NCBI GenBank assembly: GCA_964596065.1 | Contig: CAZQSM010000045.1 | Coordinates: 1 to 18,988 of the forward strand | DNA: 18,988 nt | Origin: SZUA-254 sp964596065 | GTDB lineage: Bacteria > Bacteroidota > Ignavibacteria > UBA10030 > SZUA-254 | Direction: 5' to 3' | Shown here: positions 1 to 7,993 of the stretch, piece after piece | How the letters are laid out: the number at the start of each line of letters is the position of its first letter | Numbering within the stretch: position 1 is the stretch's first letter | Program-made: the position numbers and the translations under genes | Notes under the pieces: model-generated | The model's input: only the letters and a program-made list of their open reading frames with translations | Told to the model about the DNA's origin: nothing | Database searches by the model: none

Positions 1-168
1 TCGGTGTTGAGGAATTGCGGGAATATGTCCTCGCCCACGGTACTGTTCGTCCTCCATGAACTGGTCTCCACAGCTTCCGAATCCGGGCGGCCCCGGCCGG
101 GGGAGTTGGGCATGATGGTCGCGATGGGGCCGGGGCTTGCGGTGGAGGGCGCGCTGCTCGCGTGGTGA
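1..168 (+). CDS. Type III polyketide synthase, C-terminal fragment (5' end outside window)
   Basis: The reading frame is open from base 1 to a TGA at 166-168 and gives the last 55 residues of a chalcone/stilbene synthase-type (type III) polyketide synthase. Two family signatures are visible. GNMSSPTVLFVL contains the Asn of the Cys-His-Asn catalytic triad (the chalcone synthase GNMSSA motif), here residue 8 of the fragment. MMVAMGPGLAVEGALLAW matches the glycine-rich GFGPGLTVE C-terminal signature. Enzymes of this family condense acyl-CoA starters with malonyl-CoA to make alkylpyrones, alkylresorcinols or similar phenolic lipids; substrate and product cannot be read from this fragment. The stop overlaps the start of the methyltransferase that follows, so the two are probably one operon. 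The gene start, catalytic Cys and His, and any promoter lie upstream of the window. Confidence 0.85.
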   Translation, partial: SVLRNCGNMSSPTVLFVLHELVSTASESGRPRPGELGMMVAMGPGLAVEGALLAW

Positions 169-917
169 CCGGCATGCCGATTCGTTTTCCCGTCCCCCGC
201 CGGAGGTTCGACCCCGGCCGTCCCGAGATGGTGGATCTCCCCCATCCCGATCCCGTCCTGCTGCGGGGGGAAATGAAGAACCTCAGGATCATCAACCGCC
301 GGTTCGGCGGGAGGAACCTCGCGCGCCACATCGTGGAACTCGCGCAACGGGCCGGGGCGGGACGTACGCTCGAAATACTCGACCTGGCCACGGGATCGGG
401 AGACCTGCCGGTGGAAATCATTCAGGCGATGGCGCGTCTCGGCAGGAAGGCGGAGGTGACGGCGATCGACAGGAACGAGGTCGTGCTGGCGGAGGCGAGG
501 GCTTTTGCCTCCGGCGTCAGGGGGTTGACGTTCGTGCGTGGGGACATCCTCGAACTGGAGTACCCGGACGGGCGATTCGACCTCGTGATCTGTTCGCTCG
601 CGCTGCACCATTTTTCACGGCCCGACGCCGTCAGGATCATCCGTGAGATGCACCGGCTCGGCAGGCTCGGATTCGTCATCGGCGACCTGTGCCGCAGCTA
701 CCCCGCCCTCGCCGGGGCGTGGATCTACACCCGCCTCACCACCCGGAACATTATGACCAGGACGGACGCCGTCGCGTCGGTCCTGGCGGCGTTCACAAGA
801 GGGGAGCTGGAGGAATTAATGAAGGAAGCGGGTGTGGACGGCGCAACAGTCCGCCGGGCGCCCGGCTTCCGGCTCACGGGGGTGAGTCTGAAGACGCGGG
901 ATCTCTCCACCCCGTGA
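162..917 (+). CDS. Class I SAM-dependent methyltransferase, type III PKS-associated
   Basis: This 251-residue protein has a class I (Rossmann) methyltransferase core. Motif I is EILDLATGSGD (about residues 71-81), an acidic ribose-binding residue follows in VTAIDRN (D103), RGDIL is at about 127-130, and motif IV is FDLVICSLALHH (about 139-150). No signal peptide or membrane segment is seen, so it should act in the cytoplasm, although products of such operons are often lipidic. It overlaps the end of the polyketide synthase. The start is uncertain: GTG at 162, GTG at 165 (a classic 4-base GTGA overlap with the upstream stop) or ATG at 174 are all in frame, and 165 is the most natural for coupling. 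By context it probably O- or C-methylates the type III polyketide; that is inference from operon position, and the sequence alone supports only 'methyltransferase'. It has no strong Shine-Dalgarno of its own. Confidence 0.85.
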   Translation: MVTGMPIRFPVPRRRFDPGRPEMVDLPHPDPVLLRGEMKNLRIINRRFGGRNLARHIVELAQRAGAGRTLEILDLATGSGDLPVEIIQAMARLGRKAEVTAIDRNEVVLAEARAFASGVRGLTFVRGDILELEYPDGRFDLVICSLALHHFSRPDAVRIIREMHRLGRLGFVIGDLCRSYPALAGAWIYTRLTTRNIMTRTDAVASVLAAFTRGELEELMKEAGVDGATVRRAPGFRLTGVSLKTRDLSTP

Positions 918-931
918 CGTCTCCCCACCGC

Positions 932-954
932 GGATATGTCGGTCTGACATATCC
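932..954. terminator. Perfect 9-bp hairpin between convergent genes
   Basis: GGATATGTC, a 5-base loop (GGTCT), then GACATATCC form a perfect 9-bp inverted repeat in the 64-base gap between two convergent genes. The position suits a bidirectional terminator. There is no T-run on either side, so it is not a textbook intrinsic terminator; a protein-binding palindrome is an alternative. Confidence 0.45.
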
Positions 955-981
955 AGGCAAGGGGTGTTGATGGACGTGTCC

Positions 982-2184
982 TTAATCCCCCCTCGTCGGT
1001 ATCCACCGCTCGAATAGCACCGCCGGCCCGCTCTCCCCGGACTCCACCCCGATCACCTTCAGCATCACACCGCCGTCGTCGTAGACGTCGAGCGTCATGT
1101 ATCCCGCCGTCTCGGAGGCGAAGATGGTGTTCGGCCCGTCGGAGAGGGGGGTGGAGTGGTCCAGGATGCCGTTCCCGCTGACCAGGTAGTAGAGGTCGTC
1201 CTTCGGCTGCATCACCTGCAGGTCGTGTTCGTGGCCCGAGGCGAAAAAAACCGGTCCGTTGCCGCGCGAGGCCGCGCCGTTCACGACACGGCCGACGGCC
1301 TCGATGTAAGCCTTGTATTCATCGCTCGTCGCGTCCTGTTCGGAGTATCCGCCCGCGCGGATGACGGGGTACGCCGATCCGAGGACCGGGAGCGGAAGCC
1401 AGAGCCAGGAAACGAAGTTTCTCAGGGGGAAGATATGGTCCGTGACCGGGAAATAACCGCCGTGGGGTCCGTGCGTCTCGAGCGGGTGGTGGGCCAGGAC
1501 GATGGAAACTTTCCCGCCAAACTCCGAAAGCAGCCGGTGGAGCGAATCGGTCACGGCCAGCCGGGTGGAGGAATCCGACGGGAACCCGGGATAGAGCGGC
1601 TTGTCGTGTTCGTGCAGCCACCATTGCGAATCGAGTGCGATGATCTGGAGAACGTCGTTGCGCATCACGAGCTCCGGACCGGGCAGGGCGCTGTCGGGCG
1701 CGAGGCGGATGCGGGAGCCGGTCGCTTTCCGCAGGTATTCCGATTGACGGAGGATGCTCGCACGTCCGTCCATCCCCATCCCGTCCCAGTCGTGGTTGCC
1801 CGGCAGGAAGAGCCCCGCCATCGTCGTGTCCTTGCGGAACACTTCCAGCTGCGCGTCGAGGACCCGTTCGGCGCTCGCGCGCCCCTTATCTTCCTGCCGC
1901 GGCATCCCATTTCCGTAAATATTGTCGCCGAGGTACGCCGTGAATTCCGGGAGGGTGATGCCCGCGGCGGCCGAGGCGATCGCTTCGATCGGAGCGCTGT
2001 TCTTCGGTCCGGCGTACCCGGCGTCGCCGATGAGGGAGATGTGGAGGATGGGCGAGGAGCCGGGGGCGGGGTGCGCCCGCTGATCGTCGGCCCTGGCCTG
2101 CCTGCCCGATTGCGCGGCCGCCACGGGGTGAAGGCACCAGAGTGCGATGGAAATGATCGCGGTAACCGGCAGAGGGGGCAGCAT
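982..2184 (-). CDS. Secreted calcineurin-like metallophosphatase
   Basis: The predicted protein is 400 residues. An N-terminal signal peptide (hydrophobic core about residues 6-18, AAA-Q type cleavage near 24-25) is followed by a metallophosphoesterase domain. Metal-binding motifs appear in the family order: GDAG (D54), GDNIY (D87, N88), GNHDW (N130, H131, D132), AHHP (H232, H233) and GHEHD (H318, H320). The domain is close in layout to purple acid phosphatase/tartrate-resistant-type secreted phosphatases; the natural substrate is unknown. The reading frame stays open upstream to about 2724, but that extension lies opposite the protease gene, is low-complexity Pro/Arg/Ser, and precedes the signal peptide, so ATG at 2184 is chosen. 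No Shine-Dalgarno precedes this ATG; a promoter-like element ends only 8 bases upstream, so the mRNA may be leaderless. It lies 145 bases downstream of the protease on the same strand, so partial co-transcription is possible. Confidence 0.88.
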   Translation of the reverse strand: MLPPLPVTAIISIALWCLHPVAAAQSGRQARADDQRAHPAPGSSPILHISLIGDAGYAGPKNSAPIEAIASAAAGITLPEFTAYLGDNIYGNGMPRQEDKGRASAERVLDAQLEVFRKDTTMAGLFLPGNHDWDGMGMDGRASILRQSEYLRKATGSRIRLAPDSALPGPELVMRNDVLQIIALDSQWWLHEHDKPLYPGFPSDSSTRLAVTDSLHRLLSEFGGKVSIVLAHHPLETHGPHGGYFPVTDHIFPLRNFVSWLWLPLPVLGSAYPVIRAGGYSEQDATSDEYKAYIEAVGRVVNGAASRGNGPVFFASGHEHDLQVMQPKDDLYYLVSGNGILDHSTPLSDGPNTIFASETAGYMTLDVYDDGGVMLKVIGVESGESGPAVLFERWIPTRGD

Positions 2185-2191
2185 ATGTTGA

Positions 2192-2220
2192 AATATAAGG
2201 AATGCCCACGGCAGAGGCAA
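2192..2220 (-). promoter_or_regulatory. Predicted promoter of the metallophosphatase gene (TTGCCT-17-TATATT)
   Basis: Read on the minus strand, TTGCCT (2220-2215), a 17-base spacer and TATATT (2197-2192) form a good sigma-70-like promoter. Transcription would start around 2184-2186, at or within a few bases of the predicted ATG at 2184, implying a leaderless or near-leaderless message. Confidence 0.5.
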
Positions 2221-2319
2221 CGCGGGATCGGGGATGGCGGGATGCCCTGGAAAGGTTGGAATCGCGCCGCGCGGAACAGGGAGTGCGGGACGCAATGGGT
2301 CGGTTCCCCGCGGCGATCT

Positions 2320-2338
2320 CCCCGCCCGATCAGCGGGG
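2320..2338 (-). terminator. GC-rich hairpin at the S8 protease stop codon
   Basis: CCCCGC and GCGGGG form a 6-bp stem around a 7-base loop that contains the protease stop codon. It could attenuate or terminate the protease transcript ahead of the metallophosphatase. There is no U-tract, and GC-rich DNA forms such stems by chance, so support is weak. The rest of the 2185-2329 gap holds only the metallophosphatase promoter. Confidence 0.25.
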
Positions 2339-4570
2339 CGGGGCGGGGGCGGGAGGCCGCTCGTCGTCGCCGACGATCCGGATCGCTCCGCCCCGGAACG
2401 ATCCCGGGCCGGACCGCAGGATGAGAAGGCCGGCCCCGGCTGACCGTACCCAGTAGCCGCGCCCCGGTACGATCGTGTCGGCGGCGAGGTAACCCGCCCG
2501 GAACCCGAAAAACCTGGATGTGGCGATCCCCGGCGGTTCACTGATGATTTCCGACGCCGGGAAGGGAGCGGACAGCGATCCGACCAGGTTCCATCCCCGC
2601 GCGACGGCCACGGTTTCGACGGCCGTCGAATCGCCGGGGAGGCTGAACGTCTGCGCGTCATCGAAACGCAGCCAGTAGCCGATCCCGGGCCGGAGGGTGT
2701 CGACAGGGACATAGCCGCCGGCAAACGCGAACGCGGGCGGGGATGACGCCGGGAAGACGTCGGTTCGGGCCATCCCCGGGAGCAGCGCCGGGACCGAGAC
2801 GAGGTTCCAGCCGCCCGAGACGCTCACGCCGATCGCCCCATCGTCGTCGGAGTTCACCGCCGCGATCGGGGCCGGCGTGAGGCCGTCGTACAAGGGGTCG
2901 GCGCTCAACGTCGTCATCACCACGGCGTACCCGGCGTGGCCGTCGCTCACATCGTCGTCCGTCCCGGTCACGGTCACCCGGACGGGGAGTTCCCAGTTGA
3001 CCGGCGTGAAGCAGATCAGCCCCGGGCTGACGGTGCCTTCGCCCGTGTCGGTCGAGGTGACGGAGACCCAGACTGAATCGGCCGGCGGCACCTCGAGGAC
3101 GACATCGAAAGACGAGGACCCGCCCCGTTCGGTGGTATGGATCGTGGTATCGGGCGTCGGGCGGACCCGGGCGTTGAGCGCCCCCCTCACCGCGCCCATC
3201 GCGCTGATCCTTCCATAACCGTAAACGAAATCGTACCCGGGGGTCCCGAGGTCGACCGACGATCGCCGCAGGATCGCGTGGATTCGGTCGTAACCCAGAT
3301 GCGGGTTGGCCTGGAGCATCAGCGCGATGGTTCCCGTGACGTGCGGGGCCGACCAGGAGGTGCCGCTCGAGTAGCCGTAACCGCCCCCCTGTTGAGACGA
3401 GTAGACGAGTTCCCCCGGCGCGGAGAAGTCGGGCTTGCGACCGTCGGCGGGGAAATAGTCGGTGTCCGGTGGTGAGGGGCCGACCGACGTGCTATTATAG
3501 CGGTCATCGAGTTCGTCGGTTCCCCCCACGCTGATGCAGTTCTTGTAGTCGGCGGGGGACCGCGTCGAACCCGCCGCCGGGCCGGAATTGCCCGCGCAGA
3601 AAACCGGGATGATCCCGGCGGCCCTCCAGGCGTTCGCCGCGGCGTACGCGTACGTCGATCCGCGCGTGCCCGAAAACCAGCTGTTGTTGACGAGGTGCGG
3701 ATGATCCTCGGTATCGGGATCGCCGTCCGGGTCGAGCATCCACTGCATCCCCGAGGTGACCTGCGAGATGGTGGAGGAACCGGCGTCGAGGATCTTGCCG
3801 ACGATGAGCCGGGAGCCGTGTGCGATGCCGATGCCCGGAACCGGCCCGACAGCGCCCGTCCCGCCGACGAGGATCCCCGAGCCGAACGTCCCGTGCGCAA
3901 GGTTGTCGTACGGTTCCGACATCCCGAAAATAAAATCCTTCCACGCGTCGCCCGGGCGGAGCTTGCCCGCCAACGCCGGATGGCCCGGATCGATCCCCGT
4001 GTCGAGCGAACCGATGAGGACGGTACTCCCGTCGAGTCCGTACGCCTCCCAGACCGAATCGACGCCGGTGATGGTGATGTTCCAGGGGAGGGCGGAAGGG
4101 GTCCCGGGTCCCGCGACGGGAGCCGGCCCCGGCGCCGGGCCCCCGGGATGGTCCCACGTGAAGACCGGCTCGTCGGCGTCGATCGAGAGGACCGCGGGAT
4201 CGAGCGCGAGCCGTTCGATCAGCTCCCGCGTGGCGTCCATCGCGACGGTCTGGTTGATCCAGAAGCGTTTGACCGGCACAGCGGGCCAGTCAGCTCCGAA
4301 ACGGCGAATGACCGCGTCGAATGTTTCCGCGAGCGCGGATTGCAGGCCGCGGATCACGCGGCCGGAGCCGGCCGGGCGCGGCCGCCGGTCGGCCAGGGCG
4401 TCGGCGCCCCCGGCGAACGAGATGATGATCGGAATGGTTTTTGCGGACCCTTGCCGGTCGAGCCTGGCTTTCAGCGCGCCGGTGATCGTCCCGGCCAGCC
4501 CGACCGGCGGGGCGGAGAGGATCGATGCCAGGAGGAGGGTGAACAGGGCGTCGGTCGGGAATCGTCTCAT
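2330..4570 (-). CDS. Secreted subtilisin-family (S8) serine protease with beta-domain and tandem GWN/GYW C-terminal modules
   Basis: The protein is 746 residues. Order: signal peptide (about 1-27), inhibitor-like propeptide (about 40-135), then an S8 peptidase domain (about 170-465). The catalytic triad is D190 (SLDTGID), H226 (AHGTFGSG) and S405 (GTSWSAP), with oxyanion Asn N328 (CAGNSGP). A Calx-beta-like domain follows (about 474-577, ending in DDD), then two copies of a module that starts GWNLV and ends GYW (about 587-634 and 659-708). The His box reads HGTF where most subtilases have HGTH. Unlike the Asp-box protein at 13793, which carries the same tandem module, no type IX sorting domain follows; the protein ends in a Pro/Ala tail. 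ATG at 4570 is chosen because it begins the signal peptide and has GGAG five bases upstream; the open frame up to 4780 has no such features. It is divergent from the Asp-box gene at 4820. It probably degrades extracellular or envelope protein. Confidence 0.9.
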   Translation of the reverse strand: MRRFPTDALFTLLLASILSAPPVGLAGTITGALKARLDRQGSAKTIPIIISFAGGADALADRRPRPAGSGRVIRGLQSALAETFDAVIRRFGADWPAVPVKRFWINQTVAMDATRELIERLALDPAVLSIDADEPVFTWDHPGGPAPGPAPVAGPGTPSALPWNITITGVDSVWEAYGLDGSTVLIGSLDTGIDPGHPALAGKLRPGDAWKDFIFGMSEPYDNLAHGTFGSGILVGGTGAVGPVPGIGIAHGSRLIVGKILDAGSSTISQVTSGMQWMLDPDGDPDTEDHPHLVNNSWFSGTRGSTYAYAAANAWRAAGIIPVFCAGNSGPAAGSTRSPADYKNCISVGGTDELDDRYNSTSVGPSPPDTDYFPADGRKPDFSAPGELVYSSQQGGGYGYSSGTSWSAPHVTGTIALMLQANPHLGYDRIHAILRRSSVDLGTPGYDFVYGYGRISAMGAVRGALNARVRPTPDTTIHTTERGGSSSFDVVLEVPPADSVWVSVTSTDTGEGTVSPGLICFTPVNWELPVRVTVTGTDDDVSDGHAGYAVVMTTLSADPLYDGLTPAPIAAVNSDDDGAIGVSVSGGWNLVSVPALLPGMARTDVFPASSPPAFAFAGGYVPVDTLRPGIGYWLRFDDAQTFSLPGDSTAVETVAVARGWNLVGSLSAPFPASEIISEPPGIATSRFFGFRAGYLAADTIVPGRGYWVRSAGAGLLILRSGPGSFRGGAIRIVGDDERPPAPAPPR

Positions 4571-4644
4571 CGGGTCTCCGGAAGAGCGTGGTGACAGCGC
4601 GCGGGATGATCGCCCTGGTATGGCCGGGTACGCCGCGCATCTCA

Positions 4645-4673
4645 TAGATAGGGAAATAGCGGGTCGGCGGCAA
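4645..4673 (-). promoter_or_regulatory. Predicted promoter of the S8 protease gene (TTGCCG-17-TATCTA)
   Basis: On the minus strand, TTGCCG (4673-4668), 17 bases, then TATCTA (4650-4645). Transcription would begin near 4638, leaving a leader of about 68 bases before the ATG at 4570. It lies in the 249-base divergent gap (4571-4819), which otherwise holds the opposing promoter and no recognisable gene. Confidence 0.45.
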
Positions 4674-4748
4674 CAGCCGGCGGCCCGGAGCGGGGTGGGT
4701 TTCGTCGAACCGTTGCCGGGATGCGGCGGTCGGTAAATTCGGGATCCA

Positions 4749-4777
4749 TCGACATTCATGAAAAATTTCACTATTTT
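4749..4777 (+). promoter_or_regulatory. Predicted promoter of the sortilin-like gene and SUI1 gene (TCGACA-17-TATTTT)
   Basis: TCGACA (4749-4754; one mismatch to TTGACA), a 17-base AT-rich spacer and TATTTT (4772-4777). The predicted start of transcription is near 4784, giving a leader of about 12 bases to the in-frame ATG at 4796 or about 36 bases to the preferred ATG at 4820. Confidence 0.45.
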
Positions 4778-4819
4778 CACCCGTTACCGCTCCCCATGAT
4801 CCTCATCAATGGATTTCAC

Positions 4820-7800
4820 ATGAAGAACCCGTCAGCCCCCCTGCTCATCCTGCTCATCCTCGCCAATTTCCTCCCCGCGACCTGTCCGGCCCAGTCTTCC
4901 TCGGAGGCCGCCGTCTCCCATCTCAGGTGGCGGATGATCGGGCCGCACCGGGGGGGACGCACCGTGGGCGCGGCCGGCATCCCCGACCAACCCAACGTGT
5001 TTTACATCGGCGTCAACAACGGCGGGGTGTGGCGCACCAGCGATTACGGCCGGACGTGGAAGCCGATCTTCGACGACCAGCCGACAGGATCGATCGGGGC
5101 GATCGCCGTCGCGCCGTCGAATCCCGACATTCTCTACGTGGGGAGCGGGGAGGGTCTCCACCGGCCCGACCTCTCGACCGGCGACGGCGTCTTCAAATCC
5201 ACCGACGCGGGAAAGAGCTGGAAGCATATGGGGCTCGCGGACGCGCAGCAGATCGGGGCGGTGATCGTCGACCCGCGCGACCCGGAGCGGGTGTTCGTCG
5301 CGGCCCTCGGTCACCCCTACGGCCCGAACGCGGAACGCGGCGTGTTTCGCACCGCCGACGGTGGCCGGACGTGGAAACGCGTACTCCATAAAGATGAAAA
5401 CACCGGCGCGATCGCGCTCGAATTCGATCCTGTGAATCCGGACGTGATCTTCGCCGTGCTCTGGTCGGCCAGGCAGGGACCGTGGGAAAACGGCGCCTGG
5501 CAGGGGAAGACCAGCGGGCTCCATAAATCCACAGACGGCGGTGCCACCTGGCGGCACCTCGTCAACGGCCTGCCCGACAGCGCGCAGGGACTGGGCAGGA
5601 TCGGCATCGCCATCTCCCGCTCCGATCCATCGCGGATGTACGCGCTCGTCGACGCGCCCGCTCTCGGCGGCGTCTACCGGTCGGACGACGCCGGAGAACA
5701 CTGGGAGCGCGTCTCCTCCGAGGGAAGGGTCTGGGGCCGCGGCTCCGACTTCGCGGAGATCAAGGTCCACCCGAAGAACAGGAACGAGGTGTATGTCGGG
5801 AACGTCGCCGCGTACCGCTCGACCGACGGCGGGATGACGTTCACGGCGTTCAAGGGCGCGCCCGGGGGGGATGACTATCACGGAATCTGGATCAACCCCC
5901 TGCATCCGGAAATCATGCTCTTCGCCGCGGACCAGGGCGCCGTCATCACGGTCAACGGGGGGGAGAGCTGGAGCTCGTGGTACAACCAGCCCACCGCGCA
6001 GTTTTACCACGTCATCACCGACAACCAGTTTCCCTACAACGTCTACGGCGGTCAGCAGGAGAGCGGGTCGGTGGAGATCCCGAGCCGCGGCAATGACGGG
6101 CAGATCACGTTCCGGGAATGGCACCCGGTCGGCGCCGACGAGTACGCGTACATCGCGCCCGACCCGCTCGATCCGAACATCGTGTACGGCGGCAGGGTCA
6201 CGCGGTTCGACAAGCGCACCGGCCAGACGCAGAACGTGGCCCCGGAGGCGGTCCGTTCGGGCAAGTACAGGAACCTCCGCACCGCCCCGCTCCATTTTTC
6301 CCCGGTCAATCCGACTGCGCTCTATTATGGGACGAACGTGCTGTTCAGGACGACGACCGGCGGCAACTCCTGGACGATCGTGAGCCCCGACCTCTCGCGC
6401 GAGGCCCCGGACGTGCCCGACAACGTCGGAATCTTCGAAACGACCGACCTGGCGAACCAGCCGCGCCGCGGCGTGATCTACGCGCTCGCGCTCTCGCCCC
6501 TCGACTCCAACCTCATCTGGGCCGGGACCGACGACGGTTACATCCACCTGACCCGCGACGGGGGTCTCAGCTGGCGCAATTTCACGCCGCCGGCGATCAC
6601 CTCGTGGAGCAAGATTGCGGGAATGGAGGCGGGGCACTTCGACGTGAACACGGCGTACGCCGCGGTCAACCGGATCAAGCTCGACGACATGCGCCCGCAC
6701 ATTTACCGGACGCGCAACGGCGGGAAGTCGTGGAAGGAGATCGTCGCCGGGCTGCCCGCGAGCGGTCCGGTGAACGCGGTGCGGGAGGACCCCGTGAAGG
6801 AGGGGCTGCTGTATGCCGCAACCGAACGGGCCGTCTACGTCTCGTTCGACGACGGCGACCACTGGCAGTCGCTGCGGAACAACATGCCCGCCACCTCGAT
6901 CAGGGACCTGGTGGTCCACGACGCCGACCTCGTCGTGGGCACACACGGCCGGTCGTTCTGGGTCCTCGACGACGTCAGCGCGCTGCGGCAGATGGACGCC
7001 GGGAGGCCCGGCTCCTCCGCGCGCCTCTTCACGCCGAAGCCCGCCGTCCGCGTGCGGTGGAACATGAACACCGACACCCCCCTGCCTCCCGACGAACCAT
7101 CGGGGGAGAACCCCCCCGACGGCGCGATCATCGATTATTACCTCCCGCGCGACGCGAAAGAGGTTGTCCTCGAAATCGCGGATTCTTCGGGAACCGTCGT
7201 CCGGAAATATTCGAACCGGGACGCGGTCGAACCGGTCAACGAGAAGGAGCTCCGCTTCCCGGCGTACTGGATCCGGCCCGCCGCGGGACTCTCCGCGGAG
7301 AAGGGGATGCGGCGATTCGTGTGGGACCTCCATTACGCCCCGCCGGAGAACCTGCCGCGGTCCTGGCCCATCGCTGCGGTCTACCGCAACACGGCCGGCA
7401 ACCCGATGGGCCCCTGGGTGATGCCGGGGAAGTACACTGTGACGCTGACGGTGGACGGCAAACGCCTCCGGGCGCCGTTGACGGTGACGATGGATCCGCG
7501 GGTAACCGCGACGCCGGCGGAGCTCGGCGATCAGTTCACCCTCTCGATGAGCTGTTACCGGGGCCTGGCCCGTTTGCAGCAGCTCATCGGCGAGAACCGG
7601 TCGCTGCGGAAGCAGATCGCGTCGCTGCTTCCGGACCCGGCCGACGCCCTCCTGCGCGACTCCCTCGCGGCCCTCGATAAAAAACTCCGGGCGTCGGAGG
7701 GGAGCGGACCGCCGAACGACCTCGACATCATCTACTCCACCGTGCGTGACGACAGGAGCGTGCGCGAGACGCTCAACGGAGCGCAGACGAGGCTCCTCTA

Positions 7801-7993
7801 CGTGATGATGCTGCTGCAGGGAGCCGACGCCCGGCCGACCGATGCGCAGAGGGCGGCCGTCGCCGAGGGCGAAGCGCTGGTCACGACGATCGGCAACCAG
7901 TGGGAGGCGTACAAGGCTGGCGCCGTCCGGGAGATCAACAGGATGCTCGCCGAACGAAAACTCCGCGCGCTGGAGGTGGGTGACGGGAAGTGA
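4820..7993 (+). CDS. Secreted sortilin/VPS10-like Asp-box (BNR) beta-propeller protein
   Basis: The 1057-residue product begins with a signal peptide (hydrophobic core about 7-19, cleavage near PAQ-S at 25). Most of the protein is a long array of Asp-box motifs (S/T-x-D-x-G-x-T/S-W), at least eleven of them, for example TSDYGRTW, STDAGKSW, TADGGRTW, STDGGATW, TRDGGLSW and TRNGGKSW, which form blades of one or two large propellers. The opening RWRMIGPHRGGR and the repeated GSGE/GGVWRT elements match the family databases label 'glycosyl hydrolase' or 'VPS10 domain-containing', but no glycosidase catalytic residues can be assigned here. The C-terminal third has a beta-rich part and a helical tail (about 900-1057). 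It has no sorting domain like the paralogous protein at 13793. ATG at 4796 is an in-frame alternative start; neither start has a clear Shine-Dalgarno. Its stop overlaps the SUI1 gene. Function unknown; likely a binding or scaffold protein in the envelope. Confidence 0.87.
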   Translation: MKNPSAPLLILLILANFLPATCPAQSSSEAAVSHLRWRMIGPHRGGRTVGAAGIPDQPNVFYIGVNNGGVWRTSDYGRTWKPIFDDQPTGSIGAIAVAPSNPDILYVGSGEGLHRPDLSTGDGVFKSTDAGKSWKHMGLADAQQIGAVIVDPRDPERVFVAALGHPYGPNAERGVFRTADGGRTWKRVLHKDENTGAIALEFDPVNPDVIFAVLWSARQGPWENGAWQGKTSGLHKSTDGGATWRHLVNGLPDSAQGLGRIGIAISRSDPSRMYALVDAPALGGVYRSDDAGEHWERVSSEGRVWGRGSDFAEIKVHPKNRNEVYVGNVAAYRSTDGGMTFTAFKGAPGGDDYHGIWINPLHPEIMLFAADQGAVITVNGGESWSSWYNQPTAQFYHVITDNQFPYNVYGGQQESGSVEIPSRGNDGQITFREWHPVGADEYAYIAPDPLDPNIVYGGRVTRFDKRTGQTQNVAPEAVRSGKYRNLRTAPLHFSPVNPTALYYGTNVLFRTTTGGNSWTIVSPDLSREAPDVPDNVGIFETTDLANQPRRGVIYALALSPLDSNLIWAGTDDGYIHLTRDGGLSWRNFTPPAITSWSKIAGMEAGHFDVNTAYAAVNRIKLDDMRPHIYRTRNGGKSWKEIVAGLPASGPVNAVREDPVKEGLLYAATERAVYVSFDDGDHWQSLRNNMPATSIRDLVVHDADLVVGTHGRSFWVLDDVSALRQMDAGRPGSSARLFTPKPAVRVRWNMNTDTPLPPDEPSGENPPDGAIIDYYLPRDAKEVVLEIADSSGTVVRKYSNRDAVEPVNEKELRFPAYWIRPAAGLSAEKGMRRFVWDLHYAPPENLPRSWPIAAVYRNTAGNPMGPWVMPGKYTVTLTVDGKRLRAPLTVTMDPRVTATPAELGDQFTLSMSCYRGLARLQQLIGENRSLRKQIASLLPDPADALLRDSLAALDKKLRASEGSGPPNDLDIIYSTVRDDRSVRETLNGAQTRLLYVMMLLQGADARPTDAQRAAVAEGEALVTTIGNQWEAYKAGAVREINRMLAERKLRALEVGDGK

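Noticed and set aside
1156..2424. 422-codon plus-strand frame opposite the metallophosphatase
   Set aside because: No domain is seen; the minus-strand frame has all metallophosphatase motifs in order.
2185..2724. N-terminal extension of the metallophosphatase frame
   Set aside because: It overlaps the protease gene in a different frame, is Pro/Arg/Ser-rich, and would place the signal peptide 180 residues inside the protein.
4571..4780. N-terminal extension of the S8 protease frame
   Set aside because: The signal peptide and Shine-Dalgarno mark ATG 4570 as the start; the extension would cover the divergent promoter region.
4832..7333. 833-codon open frame on the minus strand opposite the first Asp-box gene
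   Set aside because: Same low-complexity antisense character and no recognisable motif; the plus-strand gene is clear.
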